From Lysobacteraceae bacterium NML93-0399 (GTDB lineage Bacteria > Pseudomonadota > Gammaproteobacteria > Xanthomonadales > Xanthomonadaceae), in contig NTJI01000004.1 of assembly GCA_002307375.1 (NCBI GenBank), positions 1 to 64,000 of the forward strand: 64,000 nt of DNA. Reading direction: 5' to 3'. Made by a program: the position numbers and the translations under genes. Positions 1-8,664 of the stretch are shown in pieces. Position 1 is the first letter of the stretch. Each line of letters begins with the position of its first letter. The notes beneath the pieces were generated by a model, which saw only the letters and a list, made by a program, of their open reading frames with translations, did not search any database and was not told the origin of the DNA.

Positions 1-308
1 GCAGGCGCCTCGGCACCCGGCCGCGGCTCGTCTCCGGGCGCCGGGCGTAACTGCCAGGCGATGCCGACCGCGAGCGCCAGGGAGGCGGCAATGCCGGCCG
101 CAAGCGGCCAGCGGCGTGCACGGGAGACATCACGGCGGGGCGCGGCGGCGACGTGCACCGACGAGCGGCCTGAGGCCGCGGCGCGCGCAGCGCCCAGAAT
201 CGCCGCATCGAGCGCCGCCGACGGCGACGCGCCCGCACCATCGCGTGCCAGGCGATCGGCCAGCAGGCGTTCTTCGGGCGTCAGCGGTTCGCGGTCGGTT
301 GCGGTCAT
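1..308 (-). CDS. Putative anti-sigma factor (3' end outside window)
   Basis: Partial gene running off the left edge; about 102 codons are visible. Its ATG overlaps the sigma-factor stop codon as ATGA, so the two are probably translationally coupled. The visible protein starts MTATDREPLTPEERLLADRL, has an Ala-rich region, then a basic stretch (RRDVSRARR) before one hydrophobic segment at about residues 67-87, then a Pro-rich stretch. A cytoplasmic N-terminus followed by one membrane helix directly downstream of an ECF sigma gene is the usual layout of an anti-sigma factor. No zinc HxxxCxxC motif is visible, so the role rests mainly on position. Confidence 0.6.
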   Translation of the reverse strand, partial: MTATDREPLTPEERLLADRLARDGAGASPSAALDAAILGAARAAASGRSSVHVAAAPRRDVSRARRWPLAAGIAASLALAVGIAWQLRPAPGDEPRPGAEAP

Positions 309-931
309 GGGACGAGCACGGTGCGCAGTTTGTCCATCGCGTAACGCAGCCGGGATTTGACCGTTTCGCGGCCCACTCCGGTCATCGCGCCGATTTCCTC
401 CAGTGTGAGTTCGTGTTCGAGCCGCAGCAGCAGCACTTCGCGCTGCTCGACCGGCAATGCCTCCAGCGCGAGCTGCAGCTGGCGGCGCTGCTCGAACTCG
501 GAAAACCGGCGTTCGGGCGAGTCCGGATCGATGATCCGCGCCGTCCGCAGATCCGCGTCCTCGGGCGCGGGCGGCCGGTGTTGCGCGGCGCGCCAGTGGT
601 CGGCGAGCCGATTGTGGGCGATGCGGTAGAGCCAGGTGGTGAACAGTGCCTCGGGGCGCCAGTCGGCCCGCGCGGCGATCACGCGTTGCCAGATGTCCTG
701 GAAGATCTCGTCGGCCAGCGCACCGCTGCGCACCTGCCGCAGAAGAAAGCGGTAGAGCTTGTCGCGATGCCGCCGGTACAGGGTTTCGAAGGCGCGCGCG
801 TCGCCCGCGACCCATGCCTGCATCAGGGCATCGTCGCCGAGCGACGCCTGCTGGCTGGCGATGTCGGGCATGGCCGGCAGGTTACGTGGCGCGGCGATGT
901 CCGGAAAGAGCGTGGGCTGGCAAGCGTGCAT
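305..931 (-). CDS. ECF-type sigma-70 factor
   Basis: A 208-residue RNA polymerase sigma factor of the extracytoplasmic-function class. Region 2 lies at about residues 45-110 (ETLYRRHRDKLYRFLL, DEIFQDIWQRV, TWLYRIAHNRLADHWR). Region 4 lies at about 150-205 (LEALPVEQREVLLLRLEHE and the helix-turn-helix LTLEEIGAMTGVGRETVKSR). The linker is short, as in ECF factors. A second in-frame ATG at 871 (MPDIASQQ) may be the true start; neither start has a clear Shine-Dalgarno sequence. It is divergent from the GGDEF-EAL gene and overlaps its probable anti-sigma partner by 4 bp. The target regulon cannot be inferred from the sequence. Confidence 0.9.
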   Translation of the reverse strand: MHACQPTLFPDIAAPRNLPAMPDIASQQASLGDDALMQAWVAGDARAFETLYRRHRDKLYRFLLRQVRSGALADEIFQDIWQRVIAARADWRPEALFTTWLYRIAHNRLADHWRAAQHRPPAPEDADLRTARIIDPDSPERRFSEFEQRRQLQLALEALPVEQREVLLLRLEHELTLEEIGAMTGVGRETVKSRLRYAMDKLRTVLVP

Positions 932-1028
932 GGTCGTGGCGAACGCACCACCGGCAAGGCCGGGGTCAGGCGCAGGGAAGCCGTGAAGTTTTGGTTATGC
1001 TGCCCGCAGCCCAAGCCCGCGAGTTTCC

Positions 1029-3884
1029 GTGCCCGACCGCCAACACCACGACCGCCAGCATGCCCAGCACGTGGATGCGGCGGCGCGTGCCGATGCGATC
1101 ATCGCGACCGCACCGACGCAGCTGGATGTCGCGATCGCGTGGCAGGCGCCGCGTGGCGCGCGCGCCGGAACCGCGAGGTCTGATGCATCCGCGTTGCGCG
1201 ACGTGGCGATGCGGGCGCTCGATGACCCTAGCGGGACGCCTGCGCATGTCTGCATCCGCCACGCGGCACGCGGCGACACCCGGGTTGCCGTCGCCGTCGG
1301 TGTCGACAATGACGACGCGGCGATCTGTGCGGCCTGGGCGCAACTCGCCGCCGACGCCCTGCTGACCGCGCTGGACGCACTGACCGCCGAGCACGTGGTC
1401 GCCCATCTGAGACGTTCCGAACGCCTGCAGCAGGCGCTGTACGAAATCGCCGACCTGGCCGGCTCGGCGCTGGAGATGGACGATGTGCTCTCGCGCATCC
1501 ATGCCGTCGTCGGCGGGCTGATGACGGCCGAGAATTTCTACATCGTGCTGTACGACGATCTCAGCGAGACCTTGCGCTTTCTGTATTTCGTCGACCGCTT
1601 CGACCCGTGGGTCGCCGAGCCCGAACGCGACCTGCGCGTCCAGGACATGCCCAACAGTCTGACCATCGCGCTGCTGCGGGAAGGGCAGCCGATGCTGGGG
1701 CCGTCGGCGCAGTTGCGGCGCCTGCACGGCGTGCCCGACGGCGACCACAGCCATGGCCCCGATTCCGCGGACTGGCTGGGCGTACCGCTGCGTCGTGACG
1801 GACGCGTTTGCGGGGCGATCGTGGTGCAGAGCTACGACGTGCCCGGTCGCTACAGCGACGAGGACCGGGCGCTGCTGGAATTCGTCGCCCAGCACATCCT
1901 CACCGCGCTCGACCGCAAGCAGGCCCAGGCCGAACTCGAGCGCCGCGTCGATGCGCGCACCCAGGAACTGCAGGTGGCCAATCTGGGGCTGCAGGCGCAG
2001 ATCGTCGAGCGCGGCCGCGCCGAACGTCTGCAGCGGGCGCTGTTCCGGATCAGCGAACTGTCGGTCACCGCCGGCAGCCTGGAGCGGTTCTACGCCGACC
2101 TGCACGCGATCGTGGGCGAGCTGCTGTACGCGCGGAATTTCTACATCGCGATGCTCAGCCAGGACGGACAACGGCTGGAGTTTCCGTATTCGGTGGACGA
2201 GCGTGATGCCGCGCGTCTGCCGCGGGCGCGCGGCAACGGGCTGACCGAGTACGTGATCGACAGCGGCGAACCGCTGTTGGCCCGGCGCGAGAGCATCCGG
2301 CTGCTGGAGGCCAGCGGTGAGCTGTCGAGCCGGGGCACGCATGCGCAGTGCTGGCTCGGCGTGCCGCTCACCCGCGACGGCCGCGCGATCGGTGCGATCG
2401 CCGTGCAGAGCTACGACCCCCAGATCAGTTTCAGCCACAGCGACCAGGCCCTGCTGACCTTCGTGGCCCATCACATCGACAGCGCACTGGAGCGCAAGCG
2501 TGCACAGGACGCGCTGCGCGCCGCCCATACCGAACTGGAGTTCCGTGTCGAGGCGCGCACCCGCGAACTCGAGGAGGCGAATCGCGAACTGCGCGCGCAG
2601 ATCGGCGAGCGCGTGCGCGCGCAGCAGCGTCTGGTCCATCAGGCGCGTCACGACCCTCTGACCGGCATGCCGAACCGCGTCCAGCTGCTCGAGCGTCTCA
2701 ATACCGCGCTGGCCGCGTCGGAGAGCCGGCAGGAGCCCTTCGCGGTGCTGTTCCTCGATCTCGACCGCTTCAAGCTGGTCAACGACAGCGTCGGGCATGC
2801 CGCCGGTGACGCCATGCTGGTCGAGGTGGCGCAGCGCATCGCCGCGCTGCTGGGGCCCCAGGACATGGCCGCGCGACTGGGCGGCGACGAGTTCGCGGTG
2901 GTGCTGGGCGGTGTCGACGACCCGGCGATCGCCGACACCATGGCGGCTGCATTGCTCGCCACGCTGGCGCGGCCGATGTGGGTGGCCGGCCGTGAACTCT
3001 ATCCGTCGGCCAGCATCGGCATCGCGATGTCGCACCCGGGCGCCGATGGCGACGGCCTGCTGCGCGACGCGGACGCGGCGATGTACCGCGCCAAGGCCTG
3101 CGGACGCGATCGCAGCGAACGTTTCGACGAGGCGATGCGTGCCGAGGCGACGCGGCTGCTGGACCTGGAAGCCGACCTGCGCCGCGCCATCCTGCAGGAT
3201 GCATTCGAGCCGTATTTCCAGCCGATCGTGCGCCTGGCCGACGGTCAGGTGATCGGCCACGAGGCGCTGTTGCGCTGGCGGCATGAACTGCACGGCATCC
3301 TGTCGCCTGCCGAGTTCATCGGCGTGGGCGAGGACAGCGGTCTGATCGAGCAGGTGGACTGGCTGATGTACCGCCGGGTGATCGGACTGATGACTTCCTC
3401 GCATGGCGAGGGCTACGTGTCGATCAACGTCTCGCCGCGGCATTTCCGCTCCGACGATTTTGCAGAACGGCTCTTGCAGCTGCTCGACGCGGCGGGCGCC
3501 GACCCCTCACGACTGCGCATCGAGATCACCGAGGTCGCGCTGCTCGATGATGCGCCACGCGCACTGCGCACGCTCAGCACACTGCGCGCACGTGGCGTAC
3601 ATGCACTGCTGGACGATTTCGGCACCGGCTTCTCAGCGCTGTCCTACCTGCACCGTTTCCCGATCCACGCATTGAAGATCGACCAGAGCTTCGTCCAGGG
3701 CCTGGGCAGCGAGCTGCATGCCGAAAGCCTGGCGCTCGTGCGCGCGATTCTCGCGCTCGCCGCGACGCTGGGGATCGACACGATCGCCGAAGGCGTGGAA
3801 ACGCAGGCGCAGCGCGACATGCTCGACGAGCTGGGATGCCTCTACGGCCAGGGTTATCTGTACGGTCGACCCGCGCCGGCCTGA
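1029..3884 (+). CDS. Twin-GAF GGDEF-EAL cyclic-di-GMP protein
   Basis: A 951-residue soluble protein with a GTG start. Order: variable N-terminal region (1-130), GAF (about 130-290), coiled-coil linker (about 300-330), a second similar GAF (about 335-490), a second coiled coil, GGDEF (about 535-700) and EAL (about 705-950). The cyclase signature is intact (ARLGGDEFAVVL), but the inhibitory RxxD site upstream reads GPQD, so product inhibition through it is unlikely. The phosphodiesterase half keeps EALLRW, INVSPRHF, EITEVALLDD, LLDDFGTGFSAL, LKIDQSF and AEGVE, so it should be active. No membrane segment or signal peptide is seen; input presumably comes through the GAF domains. Confidence 0.93.
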   Translation: MPDRQHHDRQHAQHVDAAARADAIIATAPTQLDVAIAWQAPRGARAGTARSDASALRDVAMRALDDPSGTPAHVCIRHAARGDTRVAVAVGVDNDDAAICAAWAQLAADALLTALDALTAEHVVAHLRRSERLQQALYEIADLAGSALEMDDVLSRIHAVVGGLMTAENFYIVLYDDLSETLRFLYFVDRFDPWVAEPERDLRVQDMPNSLTIALLREGQPMLGPSAQLRRLHGVPDGDHSHGPDSADWLGVPLRRDGRVCGAIVVQSYDVPGRYSDEDRALLEFVAQHILTALDRKQAQAELERRVDARTQELQVANLGLQAQIVERGRAERLQRALFRISELSVTAGSLERFYADLHAIVGELLYARNFYIAMLSQDGQRLEFPYSVDERDAARLPRARGNGLTEYVIDSGEPLLARRESIRLLEASGELSSRGTHAQCWLGVPLTRDGRAIGAIAVQSYDPQISFSHSDQALLTFVAHHIDSALERKRAQDALRAAHTELEFRVEARTRELEEANRELRAQIGERVRAQQRLVHQARHDPLTGMPNRVQLLERLNTALAASESRQEPFAVLFLDLDRFKLVNDSVGHAAGDAMLVEVAQRIAALLGPQDMAARLGGDEFAVVLGGVDDPAIADTMAAALLATLARPMWVAGRELYPSASIGIAMSHPGADGDGLLRDADAAMYRAKACGRDRSERFDEAMRAEATRLLDLEADLRRAILQDAFEPYFQPIVRLADGQVIGHEALLRWRHELHGILSPAEFIGVGEDSGLIEQVDWLMYRRVIGLMTSSHGEGYVSINVSPRHFRSDDFAERLLQLLDAAGADPSRLRIEITEVALLDDAPRALRTLSTLRARGVHALLDDFGTGFSALSYLHRFPIHALKIDQSFVQGLGSELHAESLALVRAILALAATLGIDTIAEGVETQAQRDMLDELGCLYGQGYLYGRPAPA

Positions 3885-3944
3885 GCAGCCGCGGTGCCTC
3901 GCGATGCTAGAGTGCCGGCGGTTTTCGTTTCGAGGAGTCGCCGC

Positions 3945-4865
3945 ATGCAATCGCACATGTCCTATCCGATCGGTACGCCCGGGCAACCCTGGGGCGAGGC
4001 CGAGCGCGCGGCCTGGCGTGCACGCCAGGTCCGCAGCCGCAGCCATGCCGACGACGTGGTCACCCGCATCGATGCATTGCGCGACCGCTTCGACGTGGAG
4101 ACCTACGGCACGCTGGACGCACGCGGCGCGTCGTATCCGCTGCTGGCGGTCCGCAGCCGTCACTGGAACCCGGAATTGCCGGTCGCAGTCGTCACCGGTG
4201 GGGTGCACGGCTACGAAACCAGCGGCGTAGTGGGCGCGCTGGAGTTTCTCGAGCAGTCGGCAGGCGCATATGCCGGCAGGCTCAACCTGCTGGTCGTGCC
4301 CTGCGTGAGCCCCTGGGGTTATGAGCACATCGAGCGCTGGACGATCGAGGCGATCGACCCGAACCGCACGTTCCGCGCGGACAGCCCGGCGCCGGAAGCG
4401 GCCGCGCTCGTCGCCTTGCTCGCCCCCCTGCGCGGCCGGGTGCTGGTGCACGTGGACCTGCACGAAACCACCGATACCGACGAATCGGAGTTCCGTCCGG
4501 CACTGGCCGCACGCGACGGTGTGTCGTTCGAGCCGGGCGGCATTCCCGATGGTTTCTACCTCGTCGACGACAGCGTGCACCCGCAGCCGGGCTTCCAGCA
4601 GGCGGTCATCGAAGCGGTCGAGCGCGTGACCCACATCGCGCCGGCCGACGCCGACGGCGAGATGATCGGCTCGCCGGTCGTAGCGCACGGCGTCATCCGG
4701 TATCCGGTGGCCGAACTCGGCCTGTGCGCCGGTATCACCGGCGCGCGCTATGTGACCACCACCGAGGTCTATCCCGACAGCCCGCGCACATCTGCGGCCG
4801 AGTGCAATGCAGCGCAGGTCGCATCGATCGTCGCGGCGCTGGATTACGCGCTGGCGCATCGCTGA
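3945..4865 (+). CDS. M14-family zinc carboxypeptidase/aspartoacylase-like protein
   Basis: 306 residues from ATG 3945, chosen for GAGGAG seven bases upstream; the frame is open further 5' but without translation signals. The M14/succinylglutamate-desuccinylase-like zinc ligands are visible: HGYE (H88, E91) and a second His in HVDLHE (H173). DPNR at 138-141 fits the substrate carboxylate-binding Asn-Arg pair. The C-terminal part has VTTTEVYP, where the catalytic Glu is expected. The substrate could be a peptide or an N-acyl amino acid. No signal peptide is seen, so it is probably cytoplasmic. It is convergent with the TonB receptor across a strong palindromic terminator. Confidence 0.8.
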   Translation: MQSHMSYPIGTPGQPWGEAERAAWRARQVRSRSHADDVVTRIDALRDRFDVETYGTLDARGASYPLLAVRSRHWNPELPVAVVTGGVHGYETSGVVGALEFLEQSAGAYAGRLNLLVVPCVSPWGYEHIERWTIEAIDPNRTFRADSPAPEAAALVALLAPLRGRVLVHVDLHETTDTDESEFRPALAARDGVSFEPGGIPDGFYLVDDSVHPQPGFQQAVIEAVERVTHIAPADADGEMIGSPVVAHGVIRYPVAELGLCAGITGARYVTTTEVYPDSPRTSAAECNAAQVASIVAALDYALAHR

Positions 4866-4879
4866 GTCCGCGTTCGAAT

Positions 4880-4911
4880 GAAGAAGGCCACCGCATGCGG
4901 TGGCCTTCTTC
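4880..4911. terminator. Bidirectional terminator between M14 gene and TonB receptor
   Basis: A perfect 32-bp palindrome (arms begin GAAGAAGGCCACCGC). The A/T tracts at its ends let it work on both strands. It lies in the 66-bp gap between the convergent M14 and TonB-receptor genes. Confidence 0.85.
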
Positions 4912-4931
4912 CGTTGCGACAGGGACGCGGA

Positions 4932-7727
4932 TCAGAAGTCCGCGCGCAGCCCCAGCGAGATGCGGCGACCCGAGAGCTCGTACATCGTCGGGAACGACGG
5001 ATCCATGGTGTAGCCGGTCGTCGCCTCGTCGGTCATGTTGATGCCCTTGAGGCTGAGCTTGACGTTGTCGGCCAGACGCAGCCCGATCGACACGTCCAGC
5101 TGGCCGTAGCCGTCGCGGTAGATCGGATACATGTTGTAGCCGATCGATTCCACGTACTCGCTCTTGTGGTTGTAGGACACGCGCGCGTCGAAGCGGTCGT
5201 TCTCGTAGTACGCGGTGAGGTTCCAGGTCTTCTCGGCCAGGCCCGGCATCGGCGTCTGGATGCCGAGATCGGATTCGCCGGCGAGCGAGCTGTCGAGCAT
5301 CGTGTAGTTGGCGCTGATGCCGAAGCCCTCGAGCATCGGGTGGAAGGTCGCAAGCGGCAGCTGTGCGATCAGTTCCACACCGTCGACCTCGTACGCACCA
5401 TCGGCGTTGACCGGCTGGTAGACGTCGAAATCGTAGATGCCGTTGAGCGTGCCGTTGGCGTTGTAGACCGGCACGTCCTCGACGACACCGGTGAGCGCAT
5501 TGATCACCACGCCGTCGATCTTCTTGCGGAAGTACGAGGCCGCCAGCAGGCCGCCGTTGGACAGGTACTGCTCCAGACCGATCTCCCACTGGTCGGCATA
5601 GGTCGGCTTGAGCGCCGGGTTGCCGTCGGTGAAACGGTAGGAACTCCAGCTGGCCGTGCGCTTGTAGGCGATGTCGCTCATCGCCGGGCGGATGAACGTT
5701 TCCGACGCGGCGGCGCGCAGCAGCAGACCGTCGCGCAGCTCGGCGGTGATGTTGAGGCTGGGCAGCACGTCGCTGTAGCTGCCGTCCATCGACACCGGGT
5801 TTTCGGTGTAGCCGGTACTGCCATCGGGGTTCTGCACCGGGTGGTAGCCCGACGAGGTCACCGAGGTGTCGATGTAGCGGGCGCCGGCGTTGACGGTCAC
5901 CGGTACCGCGATCAGGTTGAAAGCCAGGTTGGCCATCGCGTAGAGGGCCGTCGCCTGCTCTTCGACGCGGTAGTACTGGGCATCGTCGAACGGCGTCGAG
6001 AAGCCGGGGTAGCGGAAGGTGTCGCGTGCATAGGCGTTGGAGACCATGCGCCAGTCGAGGTCGCGGGCCTCGAAGCCGCCGCCGGGCACGATGTCGCCGA
6101 TCGGGCGCAGCGGGCTGTCGGCCAGCGTGCGGGTGTTGACCCAGCTGTTGTCGCCGGCCGAGGGGCCACCGATCTTGGCCTCGCCGTAGTCGCGCTCCTT
6201 GGTCTTGTCGGTGTGGCGCACGCCGAACTGCACGTCGCGCAAGGCCGGGAAGAAGCCCAGATCGAAGTGCTTGCGCACGTTGAGCTGGCCTGCGTACTTG
6301 TCGTCGCTGATGCGCTCGCGCGTGGTCTCGTAGGCCTCGAACAGGAAGGCCTCGGGCGAGTCGTACATGTCGAAACCAGCCGAGGAGGCGCTCGGGACGG
6401 TCTCGCCGCTGCGCGCGGTCCAGCGCGTGCGCGACGGTGCGTAGGCCACGTGCTTGAGATTGGCGTAGTCGAGCGCCTTGCGCGCGCCCGACCAGCCGAG
6501 CAGGGCGTCGACATCCCAGCTGCCGGCACGCCAGTCCATCGCCGCGCTGTACTGGCGGAAATCGGTATCGCCGATGCGTTCCTTGCTGAGGAACTCGTGC
6601 TGCGTGGCGGTGTAGGAGACATCGCGCAGCACCAGGATGCCGTGTTCGGCGAGCGTGGTGGCGTCGTAGTCGTGGATGGTTTCGAGCGTGCTGCGGCTCG
6701 AGGCCGAGTACGCGGCCGCGTCGTATTCGTCCTCGGTGGTGTCGTAGCCGCCAACCAGCGCATCGAACGTCAGGCTGAAGGTGTTGCTGGGCTTGAACTG
6801 CAGCGACGCCGTCGCGCCCCACTTGTCCTGCTCGTTGACGAAGACGCGGTCGCCGACCTTGTCCTGGAACACGATCAGGTTCGATTCGGCGCTGTCGGTG
6901 CGATCGGTGATCTGGCGGCCGGTATCGCGCTCGATGACGGCCTCGGCCTGGGCGGCGCGCTCGCCACCCGCCCCGAGAAAGCGCGACATCGGGCGGAAGT
7001 TGATGCCCGAAGTCGCGTCGGTGCGATTGGTGCGCTTGGCGGTGGAGAACGACACCAGCGCGCCCCAGTTGCCCCAGGTATCGGACGCCAGGAACGAGAG
7101 TTTGGGATCGACTTCCTCGGAGATCGAGTTGTGCGCGCCCTCGAACGACGCCACCACCTGGCGGCTGCTGTAGTCGAACGGGCGTGCGGTGGAGATCTTC
7201 ACCGAGCCGGCAATGCCGCCTTCTTCATCGGCCGCGGTCGGCGACTTCTGCACGGTGACCTGCTGGATGATCTCGGAGGCGAAGATGTCGAATTCGACTT
7301 CGCGACCGCCGCTGCCCGACGCAGTGGCCAGATCATTGATCGACACGTGGGTGTAGTCGGTCGGCAGGCCGCGCACGTTGACGCGCGAGCCCAGGCCCTT
7401 GTTGCGTTCGATGGTGACGCCGGGCATGCGCTGCAGCGCCTCGGCAAGATTCTGCTCGGGGAAGTCCGCCACATCGGTGGCAACGATCGAGTCGGAAAAA
7501 CCGACGTTGTCGCGCTTGAGGTCCACGGCCTGTTCGAGGCTGCGGCTGTAGCTGCCGGTGACGGTGATCGTGTCCAGCGCCTGGATGGTGGCGTCGGTCT
7601 GCGCGTCCTGCGCGAGGGCGAATGTCGGCATGGCGGTCACGCCACCGACGAGCAGGAGGTGGATGCAGCGGCTCAGGCGACGCGGACGCGGCCCGTGCGC
7701 GCGACGCGCCGGGTGGACGGACTTCAT
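4932..7727 (-). CDS. TonB-dependent outer-membrane receptor
   Basis: 931 residues. A signal peptide ends around residue 39 (FALAQ) and is followed by a TonB-box-like DTITVTG at about 52-58. The plug domain includes LAEALQRMPGVTIER and SRVNVRGLP. A long beta-barrel follows and ends in Phe (LGLRADF), as outer-membrane barrels do. Length and motifs fit the receptor subfamily expanded in Xanthomonas and Caulobacter, many of which import plant-derived oligosaccharides or other large nutrients. No TonB, ExbB or dedicated inner-membrane transporter is adjacent, so the substrate is unknown. GGGAAG precedes the ATG. Confidence 0.93.
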   Translation of the reverse strand: MKSVHPARRAHGPRPRRLSRCIHLLLVGGVTAMPTFALAQDAQTDATIQALDTITVTGSYSRSLEQAVDLKRDNVGFSDSIVATDVADFPEQNLAEALQRMPGVTIERNKGLGSRVNVRGLPTDYTHVSINDLATASGSGGREVEFDIFASEIIQQVTVQKSPTAADEEGGIAGSVKISTARPFDYSSRQVVASFEGAHNSISEEVDPKLSFLASDTWGNWGALVSFSTAKRTNRTDATSGINFRPMSRFLGAGGERAAQAEAVIERDTGRQITDRTDSAESNLIVFQDKVGDRVFVNEQDKWGATASLQFKPSNTFSLTFDALVGGYDTTEDEYDAAAYSASSRSTLETIHDYDATTLAEHGILVLRDVSYTATQHEFLSKERIGDTDFRQYSAAMDWRAGSWDVDALLGWSGARKALDYANLKHVAYAPSRTRWTARSGETVPSASSAGFDMYDSPEAFLFEAYETTRERISDDKYAGQLNVRKHFDLGFFPALRDVQFGVRHTDKTKERDYGEAKIGGPSAGDNSWVNTRTLADSPLRPIGDIVPGGGFEARDLDWRMVSNAYARDTFRYPGFSTPFDDAQYYRVEEQATALYAMANLAFNLIAVPVTVNAGARYIDTSVTSSGYHPVQNPDGSTGYTENPVSMDGSYSDVLPSLNITAELRDGLLLRAAASETFIRPAMSDIAYKRTASWSSYRFTDGNPALKPTYADQWEIGLEQYLSNGGLLAASYFRKKIDGVVINALTGVVEDVPVYNANGTLNGIYDFDVYQPVNADGAYEVDGVELIAQLPLATFHPMLEGFGISANYTMLDSSLAGESDLGIQTPMPGLAEKTWNLTAYYENDRFDARVSYNHKSEYVESIGYNMYPIYRDGYGQLDVSIGLRLADNVKLSLKGINMTDEATTGYTMDPSFPTMYELSGRRISLGLRADF

Positions 7728-8265
7728 GTGATCTTCCCCTTTGATGCGGTGATGGCAAGGCGCCGTGAGCAGGCACGCGACGCGATGGCCTGGTGGCCGG
7801 TGCGCAGGCTAGCGACGCTCGATTGAAGTTTTGTTGCGGTGCAGTGCGACGCGCGCAGGACGCACTACGATGGAAATCCGCCCGCCCCGAGATTGCCGCA
7901 ATGACCGTTCCAGCCCGCCGCAGCACACGCGGTTTCGATCCCGATGTGCGCGAACGCTTCGACCGTCGGGTGCACCGCATCATCGAACCGCGCGGTGGTC
8001 CCGCAGGTGCGCATCGCACTGCCGGCGCACCGGGACTGCGTGCCGCATCGAGCCGCCTGCACGCGCAGGCACGGCCAGCGGCATCGGGCGATTCGCGGAC
8101 GACCAAGCGCGATGTCGAAATCGCGTTCCGCAACGCGTGTGTCCAGCCTGCCGATACCGAGCACGGTCGTTACAACGGGACACCACCGCGTGGCGACGAG
8201 ACGGCGGCGCGCCGGCCATGGTCGCGACTGTCCGTGCCGTTCGAAGGCGCGCGGCGGGGGCGCGC
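7728..8265. other. 538-bp intergenic region between TonB receptor and VOC gene
   Basis: This gap holds the divergent upstream regions of the TonB receptor (minus) and the VOC gene (plus). A plus-strand open frame at 7901-8269 (122 residues, from ATGACCGTTCC) ends in an ATGA overlap with the VOC start. Its third codon positions are clearly less GC-rich than in neighbouring genes and I recognise no family, so I do not call it a gene; it may be a decayed one. The 18-bp string ATCGAACCGCGCGGTGGT near 7983 recurs near 60715 in another gene-free stretch. Confidence 0.4.
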
Positions 8266-8664
8266 ATGACGATGCTGCGTGGCATCCACCATGTCGCGGT
8301 GATCTGCAGCGATTACGCGGTGTCCAAGGCGTTCTACGTCGACACGCTGGGGCTGTCGGTCATTGCCGAGCACTACCGTCAGGCCCGGGACTCGTGGAAG
8401 CTCGATCTCGCATTGCCCGACGGGACACAGATCGAACTGTTCTCGTTCCCCGACGCGCCGCCGCGCCCCTCGTGGCCGGAGGCGCGCGGCCTGCGTCATC
8501 TGGCATTCGCGGTCGACGATCTCGACCGCGTCTGCGCTGCGCTTGCCGCCAGGGGCGTGACGCTCGAACCGGTGCGGGTCGATCCCTACACCGGTCGTCG
8601 CTTCGTGTTCTTCAGCGACCCCGACGGCCTGCCGCTCGAGCTCTACGCAGGCGCCGAGGCATGA
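8266..8664 (+). CDS. yaeR: YaeR-like VOC (glyoxalase-fold) protein
   Basis: 132 residues from ATG 8266. The sequence closely follows the YaeR subgroup of vicinal-oxygen-chelate proteins: IHHVAVICSDYAVSKAFYVD, ARDSWKLDLAL, IELFSFP, GLRHLAFAVDD, RVDPYTGRRF and FFSDPDGLPLELY. Metal ligands are expected at the early His, the second-half His (RHLAF) and the final Glu (LPLELY). The biochemical role of YaeR proteins is not settled. The gene is convergent with the hydroquinone-reductase gene; the 3' ends overlap by 22 bp. Confidence 0.88.
   Translation: MTMLRGIHHVAVICSDYAVSKAFYVDTLGLSVIAEHYRQARDSWKLDLALPDGTQIELFSFPDAPPRPSWPEARGLRHLAFAVDDLDRVCAALAARGVTLEPVRVDPYTGRRFVFFSDPDGLPLELYAGAEA

Noticed and set aside
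4878..7826. A 982-codon plus-strand open frame opposite the TonB receptor
   Set aside because: Antisense shadow of a GC-rich gene: composition is Val/Arg/His/Ala-rich with no domain, while the minus strand encodes a full TonB receptor with signal peptide and C-terminal Phe.
7983..8000. The 18-bp string shared with about 60715 as a mobile-element end
   Set aside because: Only one short match, no inverted partner and no target duplication; may be chance in GC-rich DNA.
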